From contig NZ_OGTP01000017.1 in assembly GCF_900258035.1 (NCBI RefSeq), positions 79,519-143,518 on the forward strand: a stretch of DNA of 64,000 nucleotides, read 5' to 3'. Both the position numbers and the translations under genes were made by a program. The notes beneath the pieces are model-generated. The model saw only the letters and a program-made list of their open reading frames with translations. It made no database searches and was not told where the DNA came from. Source of the DNA: Caballeronia novacaledonica. GTDB lineage: Bacteria > Pseudomonadota > Gammaproteobacteria > Burkholderiales > Burkholderiaceae. This document shows positions 9,096 to 17,061 of this stretch, piece after piece (the first letter of the stretch is position 1; every line of letters begins with the position of its first letter).

Positions 9096-9334
9096 CTTTG
9101 TCTCCTGAGTCAGAATCGCGGGCCGCTTCGTCGAAGCTCGGCATCGTCGATGGAACAAAGGGTGGCCCAGACGCGTTCTGAAAAGAACGGGCGAACCGGC
9201 GAATGCGTCATTTGCGATATGCGAACAATGGCGCGGCCGCAGGCGTCGCCGGGCTTGGGCGATGCAGGTCGAGCGGATTTCGGCCGAACTAGGGATACTT
9301 CGGATGGACGGTCCGAATCAAAGGAATACGCACC

Positions 9335-9631
9335 ATGAAACGACTATCGATGCTCTCCGCACTGGCGCTCGCGCTGGCCGGCTGCGCCGCGGGCGGCATG
9401 CAGCAAAGCACGACGAACCTGAGCGCAACGCAATGCCGCGATCTCACCGCGCTCAAAAATCACGCGCCGCCCTCGCGCGAGCGCAACCTGAGCGAACTCG
9501 CGGCGCTGGAGCGGGCGGGCTACGACCCGTCGAAGTGGTACGACCCGTACTATCCGGACGACCTGCACGCGGCGCAGCGTCAGGTGGATCGCTGGTATCA
9601 GGCGGAGTGTCCGCAGGCGCGCGCGGATTGA
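9335..9631 (+). CDS. Small lipoprotein of unknown function
   Basis: A 98-residue protein with an N-terminal signal peptide ending in a lipobox (LALAGC, Cys17), then a mature part with an SELAALERAGYDPSKWYDPYYP segment. This pattern is common in small Burkholderiaceae outer-membrane-associated lipoproteins with no assigned role. It is followed 50 nt later by the FKBP gene on the same strand, so both exported proteins may share a transcript. The preceding 239 bases (9096-9334) hold no other gene that I can support. Confidence 0.75.
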   Translation: MKRLSMLSALALALAGCAAGGMQQSTTNLSATQCRDLTALKNHAPPSRERNLSELAALERAGYDPSKWYDPYYPDDLHAAQRQVDRWYQAECPQARAD

Positions 9632-9681
9632 GGCGGGAAGCCTGCCGATATAATCGGCATTCCTTCCAACGAGGTTATCGC

Positions 9682-10080
9682 ATGAAATCAGTCATCGCTT
9701 TGCTCGCAGCATCGGCCATCGCATCGAGCGCGTTCGCCGCCAACGCCGTCGACAAACTGCCGTCGGGTGTCGTCGTCGAACACATCAAACAGGGCACGGG
9801 CCCACAACCGAAAGCCGACGACACCGTGAGCGTCAACTATCGCGGCACGCTCGCCAACGGCACCGAGTTCGACAGTTCGAGCAAGCACGGCGGCCCCGCG
9901 ACCTTCCCGCTCAACCGCGTGATTCCGTGCTGGACGCAAGGCGTGCAGAAGATCAAGGTCGGCGGCAAGGCGAAGTTGACGTGCCCCGCAGCAACGGCTT
10001 ACGGCGATCGCGGCGTCGGCGCGATCCCGCCGAACAGCGACCTGACGTTCGAGGTCGAGCTGCTCGAAATCAAGAAGTAA
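9682..10080 (+). CDS. Periplasmic FKBP-type peptidyl-prolyl isomerase
   Basis: A 132-residue protein with a cleavable signal peptide (about residues 1-20, ending SAFAAN) and a complete FKBP domain: VSVNYRGTLANGTEFDSS, FPLNRVIPCWTQGVQKIKVG, then AYGDRGVGAIPPNSDLTFEVELL. It should catalyse cis-trans isomerisation of prolyl bonds in exported proteins. The frame is open further upstream, but ATG 9682 fits the signal peptide exactly. Confidence 0.92.
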   Translation: MKSVIALLAASAIASSAFAANAVDKLPSGVVVEHIKQGTGPQPKADDTVSVNYRGTLANGTEFDSSSKHGGPATFPLNRVIPCWTQGVQKIKVGGKAKLTCPAATAYGDRGVGAIPPNSDLTFEVELLEIKK

Positions 10081-10114
10081 TCGGGCGCCGCGCGCTTGCG
10101 GGCGAGGCGCTTGT

Positions 10115-10828
10115 CTAGGCGGCCTCGTCCCGCAACTGCGCGAGCGACGCGCGTTGCTTGCCGCTCGCGTCGAAGTTGTCGTCGGCGAGCCAGCGCTCGA
10201 ATGCGCGTCGAACGCGCGGCCAGTCCTCGTCGATGATCGCGTACCAGGCCGTGTCGCGATTACGTCCCTTGTAGACGATCGCCTGCCTGAAGATGCCTTC
10301 GAATTCGAAGCCGAGCCGAAGCGCCGTCTTTCGCGACGGCGCGTTCAGGCTGTCGCATTTCCATTCGTAGCGGCGATACCCCAGCTCGTCGAAGACATAA
10401 CGCATCAACAGATATTGCGCTTCGGTCGATATGCGCGTCTGTTTGAGCAACGGCGAAAACGTGACGCTGCCCATTTCGATGACGCCATGCACGGGCTCGA
10501 TGCGCATCAGCGCGAGCGTGCCGACCGCCTTGCCGCTCGCGGAATCGACGACGGTGTAGTGAAGCGGATCGGCGGACGCGGCGGCCTTCGTCAGATAGTC
10601 GCGGAACACGTCGAAGTCCGTGAACGGTCCGACGAAGAGATACGTCCAGTCACGGCCATCCTGCGCCTGCGCGTAGGCGTCGAAGAGATCGGCGGCGTGG
10701 CGATCCACGTCGAGCGGCTCGATGCGGCAATGCCTTCCATCGATGCCGATGCGCGCGGGCCGTTCGCGCGGCGTCCAGTCCGTGACCGCTTCGCCTATGA
10801 GTTGCTGATACTCGTTGGTTCTCGTCAT
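10115..10828 (-). CDS. GNAT N-acetyltransferase (RimJ/RimL-like)
   Basis: About 237 residues with the GNAT fold typical of the RimJ/RimL group: an RIEPLD first strand, VGTLALMRIEPVHGVIEMGSV, then YRRYEWKCDSLNAPSRKTALRLGFEFEGIFRQ, where the acetyl-CoA loop is followed by the NxxS motif. The start is placed at ATG 10828 (MTRTNEYQQL); upstream in-frame codons read into the likely promoter. The substrate may be a protein N-terminus or a small amine. It is convergent with the FKBP gene. Confidence 0.8.
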   Translation of the reverse strand: MTRTNEYQQLIGEAVTDWTPRERPARIGIDGRHCRIEPLDVDRHAADLFDAYAQAQDGRDWTYLFVGPFTDFDVFRDYLTKAAASADPLHYTVVDSASGKAVGTLALMRIEPVHGVIEMGSVTFSPLLKQTRISTEAQYLLMRYVFDELGYRRYEWKCDSLNAPSRKTALRLGFEFEGIFRQAIVYKGRNRDTAWYAIIDEDWPRVRRAFERWLADDNFDASGKQRASLAQLRDEAA

Positions 10829-10901
10829 GCGTGAAGGCACTCCGGTTGCGCTAAAAGGGATGAGTTCACAGTCTAAAACCTCGGCCATCAAAACGGACTG
10901 A

Positions 10902-10917
10902 TTCTGAAATTTCAGAA
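10902..10917. promoter_or_regulatory. Perfect palindrome, predicted upstream activator site
   Basis: TTCTGAAATTTCAGAA is a perfect 16-bp palindrome centred about 115 bases before the predicted start of transcription from the sigma-54 promoter at 10999-11014. Activators of the DctD/NtrC family bind palindromic enhancers at this distance. The activator gene is part of the downstream operon, so this is the obvious candidate enhancer. Confidence 0.65.
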
Positions 10918-10998
10918 CGGCGCGCGCCCGACCGGTTCCGTCAAATAAAAATCGTCATGAAATCAGCGACTTGACGTGTCGCATCGGCGCGTCTCTCT

Positions 10999-11014
10999 TG
11001 GCACGGCCCTTGCC
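10999..11014 (+). promoter_or_regulatory. Sigma-54 (-24/-12) promoter
   Basis: TGGCACGGCCCTTGCC matches the RpoN consensus (TGGCACR-N4-TTGC) at every core position, with GG (11000-11001) and GC (11012-11013) exactly 12 bases apart. It lies about 240 bases upstream of the transporter GTG start, leaving a long leader. The downstream operon encodes a sigma-54-dependent activator with a GAFTGA loop, which makes the assignment coherent. Confidence 0.85.
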
Positions 11015-11251
11015 TTGTACCAGGCATAGACCCCGCCGCGAACGCCTTTCGCGGCCGAGGGCCAGCCAACAACGGAGACGACATCTTGATCCTGCCATTG
11101 CCTCGGCGCACATCCGCATTCTTCCGATAGCCGGCGGCCCCCGCTTTCCCCGACACGACACCCCCAATCATCCGCCCGGCGCGGCGCGGGACACGCGCGC
11201 CCGCCGTCCGGATTGCAGCACCCGCATCACCCAAACAGCAAGGAGACATTC

Positions 11252-12610
11252 GTGCACATCACATCTCAAAGCGCGCCGCACGACGAGGCGCAACCAGCAT
11301 CGACGAACAAGGAACGCTTCTGGCCCGAAGGCTGGTGGAAGCTGATGGAAACGCGCATCGGCATCATTCCGCTGCCGGTGTATCTGCTGCTGCTCGCCCT
11401 GATCACGGGATTCGCCGTGACGGGCAAGGTGCCGGGCGAAATCTCGATGGCGATCGCCGTGCTCGCCTTCTTCGGCTTCACGTGCGCCGAGATCGGCAAG
11501 CGCATGCCGCTCGTGCGCAACATCGGCGCGGCGGCGATCTTCGCGACGTTCATACCGTCGGCGCTCACTTACTATCACCTGCTGCCGAAGCCGATCCTCA
11601 ATCTCACGACCGAGTTCACGAAGCAGACGAACTTTCTCTATCTCTTCATCGCGTCGATCATCGTCGGCAGCATTCTGAGCATGGACCGGCGCGTGCTCAT
11701 CAAAGGCTTCATCAAGATCTTCATTCCGCTCGCGGTCGGCTCGATCGCGGCGGCGATCGTGGGCACGCTGGTCGGCACGGCGCTCGGGCTCGGCGCGCGT
11801 CACACGTTGCTCTATATCGTCGTGCCGATCATGGCGGGCGGCGTCGGCGAGGGCGCGATTCCGCTTTCGATCGGCTATTCGGAGATCATGCATCTGCCGC
11901 AAGGCGAGCTCTTCGCGCAGGTGTTGCCGCCCGTGATGCTCGGCAGCCTCACCGCGATCGTGCTGTCCGGCATGCTCGACATGGTGGGCCGCCGCTTTCC
12001 GCATCTGACGGGCCAGGGCCGTCTGCAGGTCGGCGAGCAGGACGAGATGGACCCGGTGAAGGAAGAGATCAGCGGACATATCGACGTGACGCACATCGCG
12101 GCGGCGGGCATCACGGCGATCACGCTGTATCTGCTCGGCCTGATGTGCAGAAACATGTTCGGCCTGCCCGCGCCGGTGGCCATGCTGTTCCTCGCGGTGC
12201 TGGTGAAGCTCGCGCGGGCGGTGTCGCCGCAGCTTCAGGAAGGCGCGTTCGTGGTGTACAAGTTCTTCTCGACGGCGGTGACCTATCCGCTGCTGTTCGC
12301 GATCGGCGTGGCGATGACGCCCTGGGACAAGCTGATGGCGGCGTTCACGGTGGCGAACATCGTGACCATCGTCGTCACGGTCGCAACCCTCATGTGCACG
12401 GGCTTCGTGGTCGGACGGCTGATGAAGATGTACCCTATCGACACCGCGATCGTGAATGCCTGCCACAGCGGCCAGGGCGGCACGGGCGACGTGGCGATCC
12501 TGACGGCCGCCAACCGGATGACACTGATGCCCTTCGCGCAGATCGCGACGCGCATCGGCGGTGCGATCGTCGTCACCTTGACCTTGCTGGTGCTGGCGCA
12601 TTTCGGATGA
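11252..12610 (+). CDS. 2-hydroxycarboxylate transporter (CitS/MleP family)
   Basis: A 452-residue polytopic protein with about eleven hydrophobic segments. GTG 11252 is chosen because AAGGAGA stands at about 11240-11246. The two family-defining reentrant-loop motifs are present: MAGGVGEGAIPLSIGYSE and NACHSGQGGTGDVAILTAANR, followed by LMPFAQIATRIGG. Known members take up citrate, malate or lactate with sodium or protons. It is followed after 6 nt by a DctB-type kinase and a DctD-type regulator, and preceded by a sigma-54 promoter, so it is probably induced by its own substrate through that system. Confidence 0.9.
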   Translation: MHITSQSAPHDEAQPASTNKERFWPEGWWKLMETRIGIIPLPVYLLLLALITGFAVTGKVPGEISMAIAVLAFFGFTCAEIGKRMPLVRNIGAAAIFATFIPSALTYYHLLPKPILNLTTEFTKQTNFLYLFIASIIVGSILSMDRRVLIKGFIKIFIPLAVGSIAAAIVGTLVGTALGLGARHTLLYIVVPIMAGGVGEGAIPLSIGYSEIMHLPQGELFAQVLPPVMLGSLTAIVLSGMLDMVGRRFPHLTGQGRLQVGEQDEMDPVKEEISGHIDVTHIAAAGITAITLYLLGLMCRNMFGLPAPVAMLFLAVLVKLARAVSPQLQEGAFVVYKFFSTAVTYPLLFAIGVAMTPWDKLMAAFTVANIVTIVVTVATLMCTGFVVGRLMKMYPIDTAIVNACHSGQGGTGDVAILTAANRMTLMPFAQIATRIGGAIVVTLTLLVLAHFG

Positions 12611-12616
12611 CCGTGT

Positions 12617-14458
12617 ATGACGATGTCGGGCGTTCCCCTGTGGGCATTGGCGGCAAGCCTGGTGCTCTATCTGGCCACAGCGGCCGCCGCCGTGGAAGTC
12701 GCCTGGCATCGCGGCGTGGACGCACTGACGGAAGCGGGCGCGCATCGGCTGGATCTGTACGCCGCGAGTCTCAGGAGCGAGCTGGGGCGCTATGAGATCC
12801 TTCCCGCGATCGCCGCGCGCCAGGACAGCATCAAGGCGCTGCTCGAAGCGCCGCCCGGCGCGCGGCGCGCGCTCCTTCCCGCCGTCAACGGCTATCTGCA
12901 AGCGGTCAACGACGACGCGGGCAGCGTCGCGGTGGATGTCATCGACCTGAATGGCGACGTCATTGCCGCGAGCAACTGGAATCAGCGGGTGAGCTTCGTC
13001 GGAACGAACGTCGCGTATCGCCCGTATTTCACCGATTCGATCGCGGGCGGCAGCGGCCGCTTCTTCGGCATCGGCACGAACACCGGCCAGCCGGGGCTGT
13101 ACTTCGCGAGCGCGGTGCGCGGCGCGGGCAAAGTGCTCGGCGCGACGGCCGTCAAGATCAGCGTCGATCCGCTCGAATCCGCGTGGCGCGTGCCGAACGA
13201 AGCCGCGATGGTCGTCGACGGCAACGGCGTCGTCGTCATCTCGACCGTGCCCGCGTGGAAGTTCACCGCGCTCGCGCCTATCGCCGCGAACCGGCAGGAG
13301 CAGATTCAGGCATCGCGCCAGTATGCGGGCCGCAAGGTCGACAACCTCGGCTACGAACGGCTCGACGACTGGCGCAGCGGCGCGTGGTTCGCGCGCCTGC
13401 CCGACTGGACGCATCCCGGCCGCGCGCGGCGCTATCTCGTGATGTCGCGCAGCGCGCCGCAAGCGGGCGACGCGATCATGGTCGCCCTCGATCTCTCGAC
13501 GGCGCGGCGTCAGCAGCAGCTCGCCTTCGCGTTCGTGACGGGCGCATTCCTGATCGCGGGACTCTACGGGCTCTATGCCGTGCAGCGGCGGCGCGTGATC
13601 GTCGAACGGCTGAAGGCGCAGGACGCATTGCAACGCGCGAACGACCGCCTCGAAGCGACCGTGCAGCAGCGCACGGCGGCGCTGCAACAGGAGATCGAAG
13701 AACGCGTGCTCACCGAGCAGAAGCTGCGCGATTCGCAACAGGAACTCGTGCACGCCGGCAAGCTCGCCGTGCTCGGACAGATGGCCGCCGGCCTGACGCA
13801 CGAAATCAATCAGCCGCTCGTCGCCATTCGCACGCTGTGCGACAACGCGCGCACGTTCTTCGAGCGCGGCCAGCCCGCGCAGGCCATCGCCAATCTGGAG
13901 CGCGTGGGCAAGCTCGTCGGGAATATGGCGCAGCTCACGGCGGAGCTGAAGGCGTTCGCGAGAAAGCCCGAGACGAACACCGTTCCGGTCGCGCTCGGCG
14001 ACGCCGTCGCCCATGCGCGGCTCATGTACGACGCGCGTATCCGCGACGAACGTGTGCATTTCGATATCGACATCGCGCCGGATGCCATCGTGGAGGCCGA
14101 GCCGGGGCGTCTGCAACAGGTGATCGTCAACCTGCTGGGCAATGCGCTCGATTCGCTCGCCGGACGCGACACGCCGCGCATTCGCGTCGGCGCGAGCCGG
14201 GCCGGCGATCCCGCGCGCGTGAACTTCTTCATCGCCGACAACGGGCCCGGCATCGATCCGCACGTACTCGCGCACTTGTTCGAACCGTTCGTGACGACCA
14301 AGCCGAGCGGACATGGCCTCGGGCTCGGACTCGCGATCACGTCGCGCATCGTCGAGGGCTTCGGCGCGCGGATCGCGGCTGTCAATCTCGAAGGCGGTGG
14401 CGCACAATTCACCATCGAATTCGTAGCGGCGAACGGCAGGAGCGCTGACAGTGACTAA
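12617..14458 (+). CDS. DctB-type sensor histidine kinase
   Basis: A 613-residue membrane kinase: one N-terminal membrane segment (about 5-25), a periplasmic double-PAS/Cache-like sensor (about 30-290), a second segment (about 295-320), a coiled coil with repeated Gln/Glu, an H-box (GLTHEINQPLVAIR), an N-box (NLLGNALDS) and G-boxes (DNGPGI, GHGLGLGLAI). The layout is that of DctB, which senses dicarboxylates outside the cell. It ends inside the start of the response regulator (8-nt overlap), so the two are translated together. The ligand is likely that of the adjacent transporter. Confidence 0.9.
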   Translation: MTMSGVPLWALAASLVLYLATAAAAVEVAWHRGVDALTEAGAHRLDLYAASLRSELGRYEILPAIAARQDSIKALLEAPPGARRALLPAVNGYLQAVNDDAGSVAVDVIDLNGDVIAASNWNQRVSFVGTNVAYRPYFTDSIAGGSGRFFGIGTNTGQPGLYFASAVRGAGKVLGATAVKISVDPLESAWRVPNEAAMVVDGNGVVVISTVPAWKFTALAPIAANRQEQIQASRQYAGRKVDNLGYERLDDWRSGAWFARLPDWTHPGRARRYLVMSRSAPQAGDAIMVALDLSTARRQQQLAFAFVTGAFLIAGLYGLYAVQRRRVIVERLKAQDALQRANDRLEATVQQRTAALQQEIEERVLTEQKLRDSQQELVHAGKLAVLGQMAAGLTHEINQPLVAIRTLCDNARTFFERGQPAQAIANLERVGKLVGNMAQLTAELKAFARKPETNTVPVALGDAVAHARLMYDARIRDERVHFDIDIAPDAIVEAEPGRLQQVIVNLLGNALDSLAGRDTPRIRVGASRAGDPARVNFFIADNGPGIDPHVLAHLFEPFVTTKPSGHGLGLGLAITSRIVEGFGARIAAVNLEGGGAQFTIEFVAANGRSADSD

Positions 14459-15836
14459 AAGCCCGATACGGCAAACAAGCGACGACATCCGCGTGGTGAT
14501 CGTCGAGGACGACGAGAACGTGCGTCTCGGCGTCGAACAGGCGGTGGCGCTCGCGGGCTTCCCGGTGGAATCGCATGCATCGGCGGCGAGCGCGCTGGCC
14601 GCGGCCGTGCCCGGCACGCCCGTCGTGTTCGTTTCGGATCTGCGCATGCCCGGCATGGACGGCATGCAACTGCTGCAACACGTGCTCGCGGTCGATGCGC
14701 AGATTCCCGTCGTGCTCATCAGCGGCCACGCGGACATTTCGACGGCGGTCGGCGCGATGCGCGTCGGCGCCTATGACTTCATCGAGAAGCCGTTCTCGTC
14801 GGAGCAGATCGCCGGATGCGTCGCGCGGGCCGTCGAGAAGCGCCGGCTCACGCTGGAAGTCGAAGGCTTGCGCGCCGCGCTGCAAAACGGGCGCGGCATC
14901 GAGGCGCTCGTGCTCGGCAAGTCGCCGGCCATCGCCGACGTGCGCAAGAAGATCCTGCGGCTCGCGGACACGTCGGTGTCGGTGCTCATCACGGGCGAGA
15001 CGGGCACCGGCAAGGAACTCATCGCGCGGGCGCTGCATGACTACGGACGCCGGCGCGCGCATCACTTCGTCGCGCTCAATTGCGGCGGACTGCCCGAGCA
15101 GCTTTTCGAGAGCGAGCTATTCGGTCATGAAGCGGGCGCGTTCACCGGCGCGACGAAGAACCGCGTCGGCAAGATCGAATGGAGCGACGGCGGCACGCTC
15201 TTTCTCGACGAGATCGAGACCATGCCAATCGCGCTGCAGATCAAGCTCTTGCGCGTGTTGCAGGAACGGCGCGTGGAACGGCTCGGCACGAATGAATCGA
15301 TTGCCGTCGATTGCCGCGTGGTCGCGGCGTCCAAGACCGATCTCGCGCAGCTTGCTTCCGAAGGACGCTTTCGCGCCGATTTGCTGTATCGGCTGAACGT
15401 CGCGCTGATCGACCTGCCGCCTCTTCGCGAGCGTCGTGAAGACGTGCCGCTGCTCTTCGAACATTTCGTGCTCGCGGCGGCGCAGCGCTTCGGCCAGGAT
15501 GCGCCGACGGTCACGGCCGCGCAGGTGTCCGAACTGACCGCGCATCAATGGCCGGGCAACGTGCGCGAACTGCAGAACGTCGCCGATCGCTTCGTGCTCG
15601 GCCTCGCGGGCGACCAGTTGATTCCTTCCGGCGACCGGCCGCGCGGCGGAGCGCCGCTGAACGAGCAGCTTGCGTATATCGAGCGCGTGCTGATCGACGA
15701 CATGCTTCGGCGTCACAACGGCAACGTCGGCGCGGCGAGCGAGGCGCTCGGCATGCCGCGCAAGACGCTGTATCACAAGCTGCGGCAGTTCAACATCTCC
15801 GCGCGCGATGCCCAGCCGGAGCGCGAGGACGACTAG
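14451..15836 (+). CDS. DctD-type sigma-54-dependent response regulator
   Basis: A 461-residue regulator with a receiver domain (acidic pocket near 19-21, phosphoacceptor D63 in VSDLRMPGMDG), an AAA+ domain with Walker A GETGTGKE (182-189), the sigma-54 contact loop GAFTGA (229-234) and Walker B GGTLFLDEIE, then a Fis-type helix-turn-helix at the C-terminus (NVGAASEALGMPRKTLYHKL). It should open the RpoN promoter at 10999 after binding the palindrome at 10902. Its stop overlaps by 4 nt the stop of the convergent RlpA-like gene. Confidence 0.93.
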   Translation: MTKSPIRQTSDDIRVVIVEDDENVRLGVEQAVALAGFPVESHASAASALAAAVPGTPVVFVSDLRMPGMDGMQLLQHVLAVDAQIPVVLISGHADISTAVGAMRVGAYDFIEKPFSSEQIAGCVARAVEKRRLTLEVEGLRAALQNGRGIEALVLGKSPAIADVRKKILRLADTSVSVLITGETGTGKELIARALHDYGRRRAHHFVALNCGGLPEQLFESELFGHEAGAFTGATKNRVGKIEWSDGGTLFLDEIETMPIALQIKLLRVLQERRVERLGTNESIAVDCRVVAASKTDLAQLASEGRFRADLLYRLNVALIDLPPLRERREDVPLLFEHFVLAAAQRFGQDAPTVTAAQVSELTAHQWPGNVRELQNVADRFVLGLAGDQLIPSGDRPRGGAPLNEQLAYIERVLIDDMLRRHNGNVGAASEALGMPRKTLYHKLRQFNISARDAQPEREDD

Positions 15837-16297
15837 CGCGAAGCCGTGCCCGGCTTCACGGTGCCATCGGGTTGCGGGACTTCGATCGGCTTGACCTCGA
15901 CGGGCGCGGTGCCTTCCTTCTTGATGCCGAGCTTGTCCGCGGTTTGCGGCGATACATCGACGATGCGGTCCTTCACATACGGGCCGCGATCGCGGATCTG
16001 CACCACTTCGCTGTTGCCGTTCTCGAGATTCGTGACCCGCGCCTTGGTGCCGAGCGGGAGCGTCTTGCTGGCTGCGGAGTCGGATTGCGGATTCATCCGC
16101 GTGCCGTCGGCCATTTTTTTCTTGTAGAACTTATGGCCGTAGTACGAGGCCTCGCCCTTGCGCGGTTTGCCGCTTCGGTCGATGCCGCGCTCATGCGTGG
16201 ACTTGGCCTTTGCGTGAGGGTCGCTCGCGGACGCCGGATACACCGTGCTCAAGCAGCACGACAGGATCATGCATACGAATGCGCGAAGCCGCTTCAT
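15833..16297 (-). CDS. RlpA-like double-psi beta-barrel protein
   Basis: A 154-residue exported protein. ATG 16297 follows AGAGGAAAC and opens a signal peptide (RAFVCMILSCCLSTVYPASA). The mature part holds the RlpA barrel: GEASYYGHKFYKKKMADGTRM, LPLGTKARVTNLENGNS and VQIRDRGPYVKDRIVDVSP. RlpA proteins are septal lytic transglycosylases or inactive relatives. The C-terminal SPOR domain of full RlpA is absent; there is only a proline-rich tail, so this is the short form and may act on peptidoglycan without septal targeting. Confidence 0.88.
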   Translation of the reverse strand: MKRLRAFVCMILSCCLSTVYPASASDPHAKAKSTHERGIDRSGKPRKGEASYYGHKFYKKKMADGTRMNPQSDSAASKTLPLGTKARVTNLENGNSEVVQIRDRGPYVKDRIVDVSPQTADKLGIKKEGTAPVEVKPIEVPQPDGTVKPGTASR

Positions 16298-16450
16298 GTT
16301 CGTTTCCTCTCGAACTCGACATCTCCTCTGCTTCGAGTAGCAGTAATCGATCCGTTTCCGTCTGTTCATATGCCAAGCGTTGGGTCTGCACACGCCGGAC
16401 GACAACTTGTATAGTGCGAGAGCCTATGAACTGTTGATCACGGGAACCCT

Positions 16451-17044
16451 ATGAACCAGAAGAACAAAAGGCGTCTCTTGTTGGCGGGCGGCATTGCGGC
16501 GGCGGCGCTATGCGTGAGCGGATGCACGACGACGGGTCCATCGTCCGGTGAAACCGCCGCCGGCACGGCCGACCGCGATCGCGCCATCGACGCCGCCGTC
16601 GATGCAACGTTGCAGCGGCTCTATGTGTCCGTGAACGGATCGCGCGAACTCGTGAGCAAGGCGCGCGGCGTGCTCGTTTTTCCCCGCGTGATCGCGGCGG
16701 GCTTCTGGCTCGGCGCGCAATACGGCGAAGGCGCGCTGCGTGTGAATGGTCGAACCGACGGCTACTACAGCACGGCGGGCGGTTCGTTCGGCTTGCAGAT
16801 CGGCGCTCAGTCGAAGGCGCTGATCTACGTGTTCCTGACCGACGACGCGCTCGCGCAGTTCCGCCGGCGCGACGGCTGGGCAGTCGGCACCGACGCGACC
16901 GTCGCGGTGATGAAGCTGGGCGCCAACGGCCAGCTCGATACGACGACGGCGACCAATCCTGTCGAGGTTTTCGTGCTGACGAATGCCGGGCTCATGGCGG
17001 GCGTGTCGCTCGAAGGAACGAAGGTCAGCCGGTTGAGCCCGTGA
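16451..17044 (+). CDS. YSC84/SYLF-domain lipoprotein
   Basis: A 197-residue protein with a lipoprotein signal (CVSGC, Cys25) and a SYLF/YSC84 domain: SRELVSKARGVLVFPRVIAAGFWLGAQYGEG, a TDGYYSTAGGSFGLQIGAQS block and a hydrophobic C-terminal strand. The domain binds lipid in eukaryotes; bacterial lipoprotein forms are common in Burkholderia and are of unknown role in the envelope. It stands alone between the divergent RlpA-like gene and the convergent demethylase. Confidence 0.85.
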   Translation: MNQKNKRRLLLAGGIAAAALCVSGCTTTGPSSGETAAGTADRDRAIDAAVDATLQRLYVSVNGSRELVSKARGVLVFPRVIAAGFWLGAQYGEGALRVNGRTDGYYSTAGGSFGLQIGAQSKALIYVFLTDDALAQFRRRDGWAVGTDATVAVMKLGANGQLDTTTATNPVEVFVLTNAGLMAGVSLEGTKVSRLSP

Positions 17045-17061
17045 TCCGCCGATAAAGGCGC

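Noticed and set aside
9262..9681. N-terminal extension of the FKBP in the same frame
   Set aside because: It overlaps the lipoprotein gene in another frame and would hide the signal peptide; ATG 9682 is the natural start.
10954..10968. A second, weaker activator site near the sigma-54 promoter
   Set aside because: GTCATGAAATCAGC only partly resembles the palindrome and has no clear symmetry, so I do not annotate it.
11168..14737. A 1189-codon open frame antisense to the transporter and DctB-type kinase
   Set aside because: Its product is low-complexity Arg/His/Asp-rich sequence, as expected opposite GC-rich genes, and the plus-strand genes have clear families, ribosome-binding sites and a promoter.
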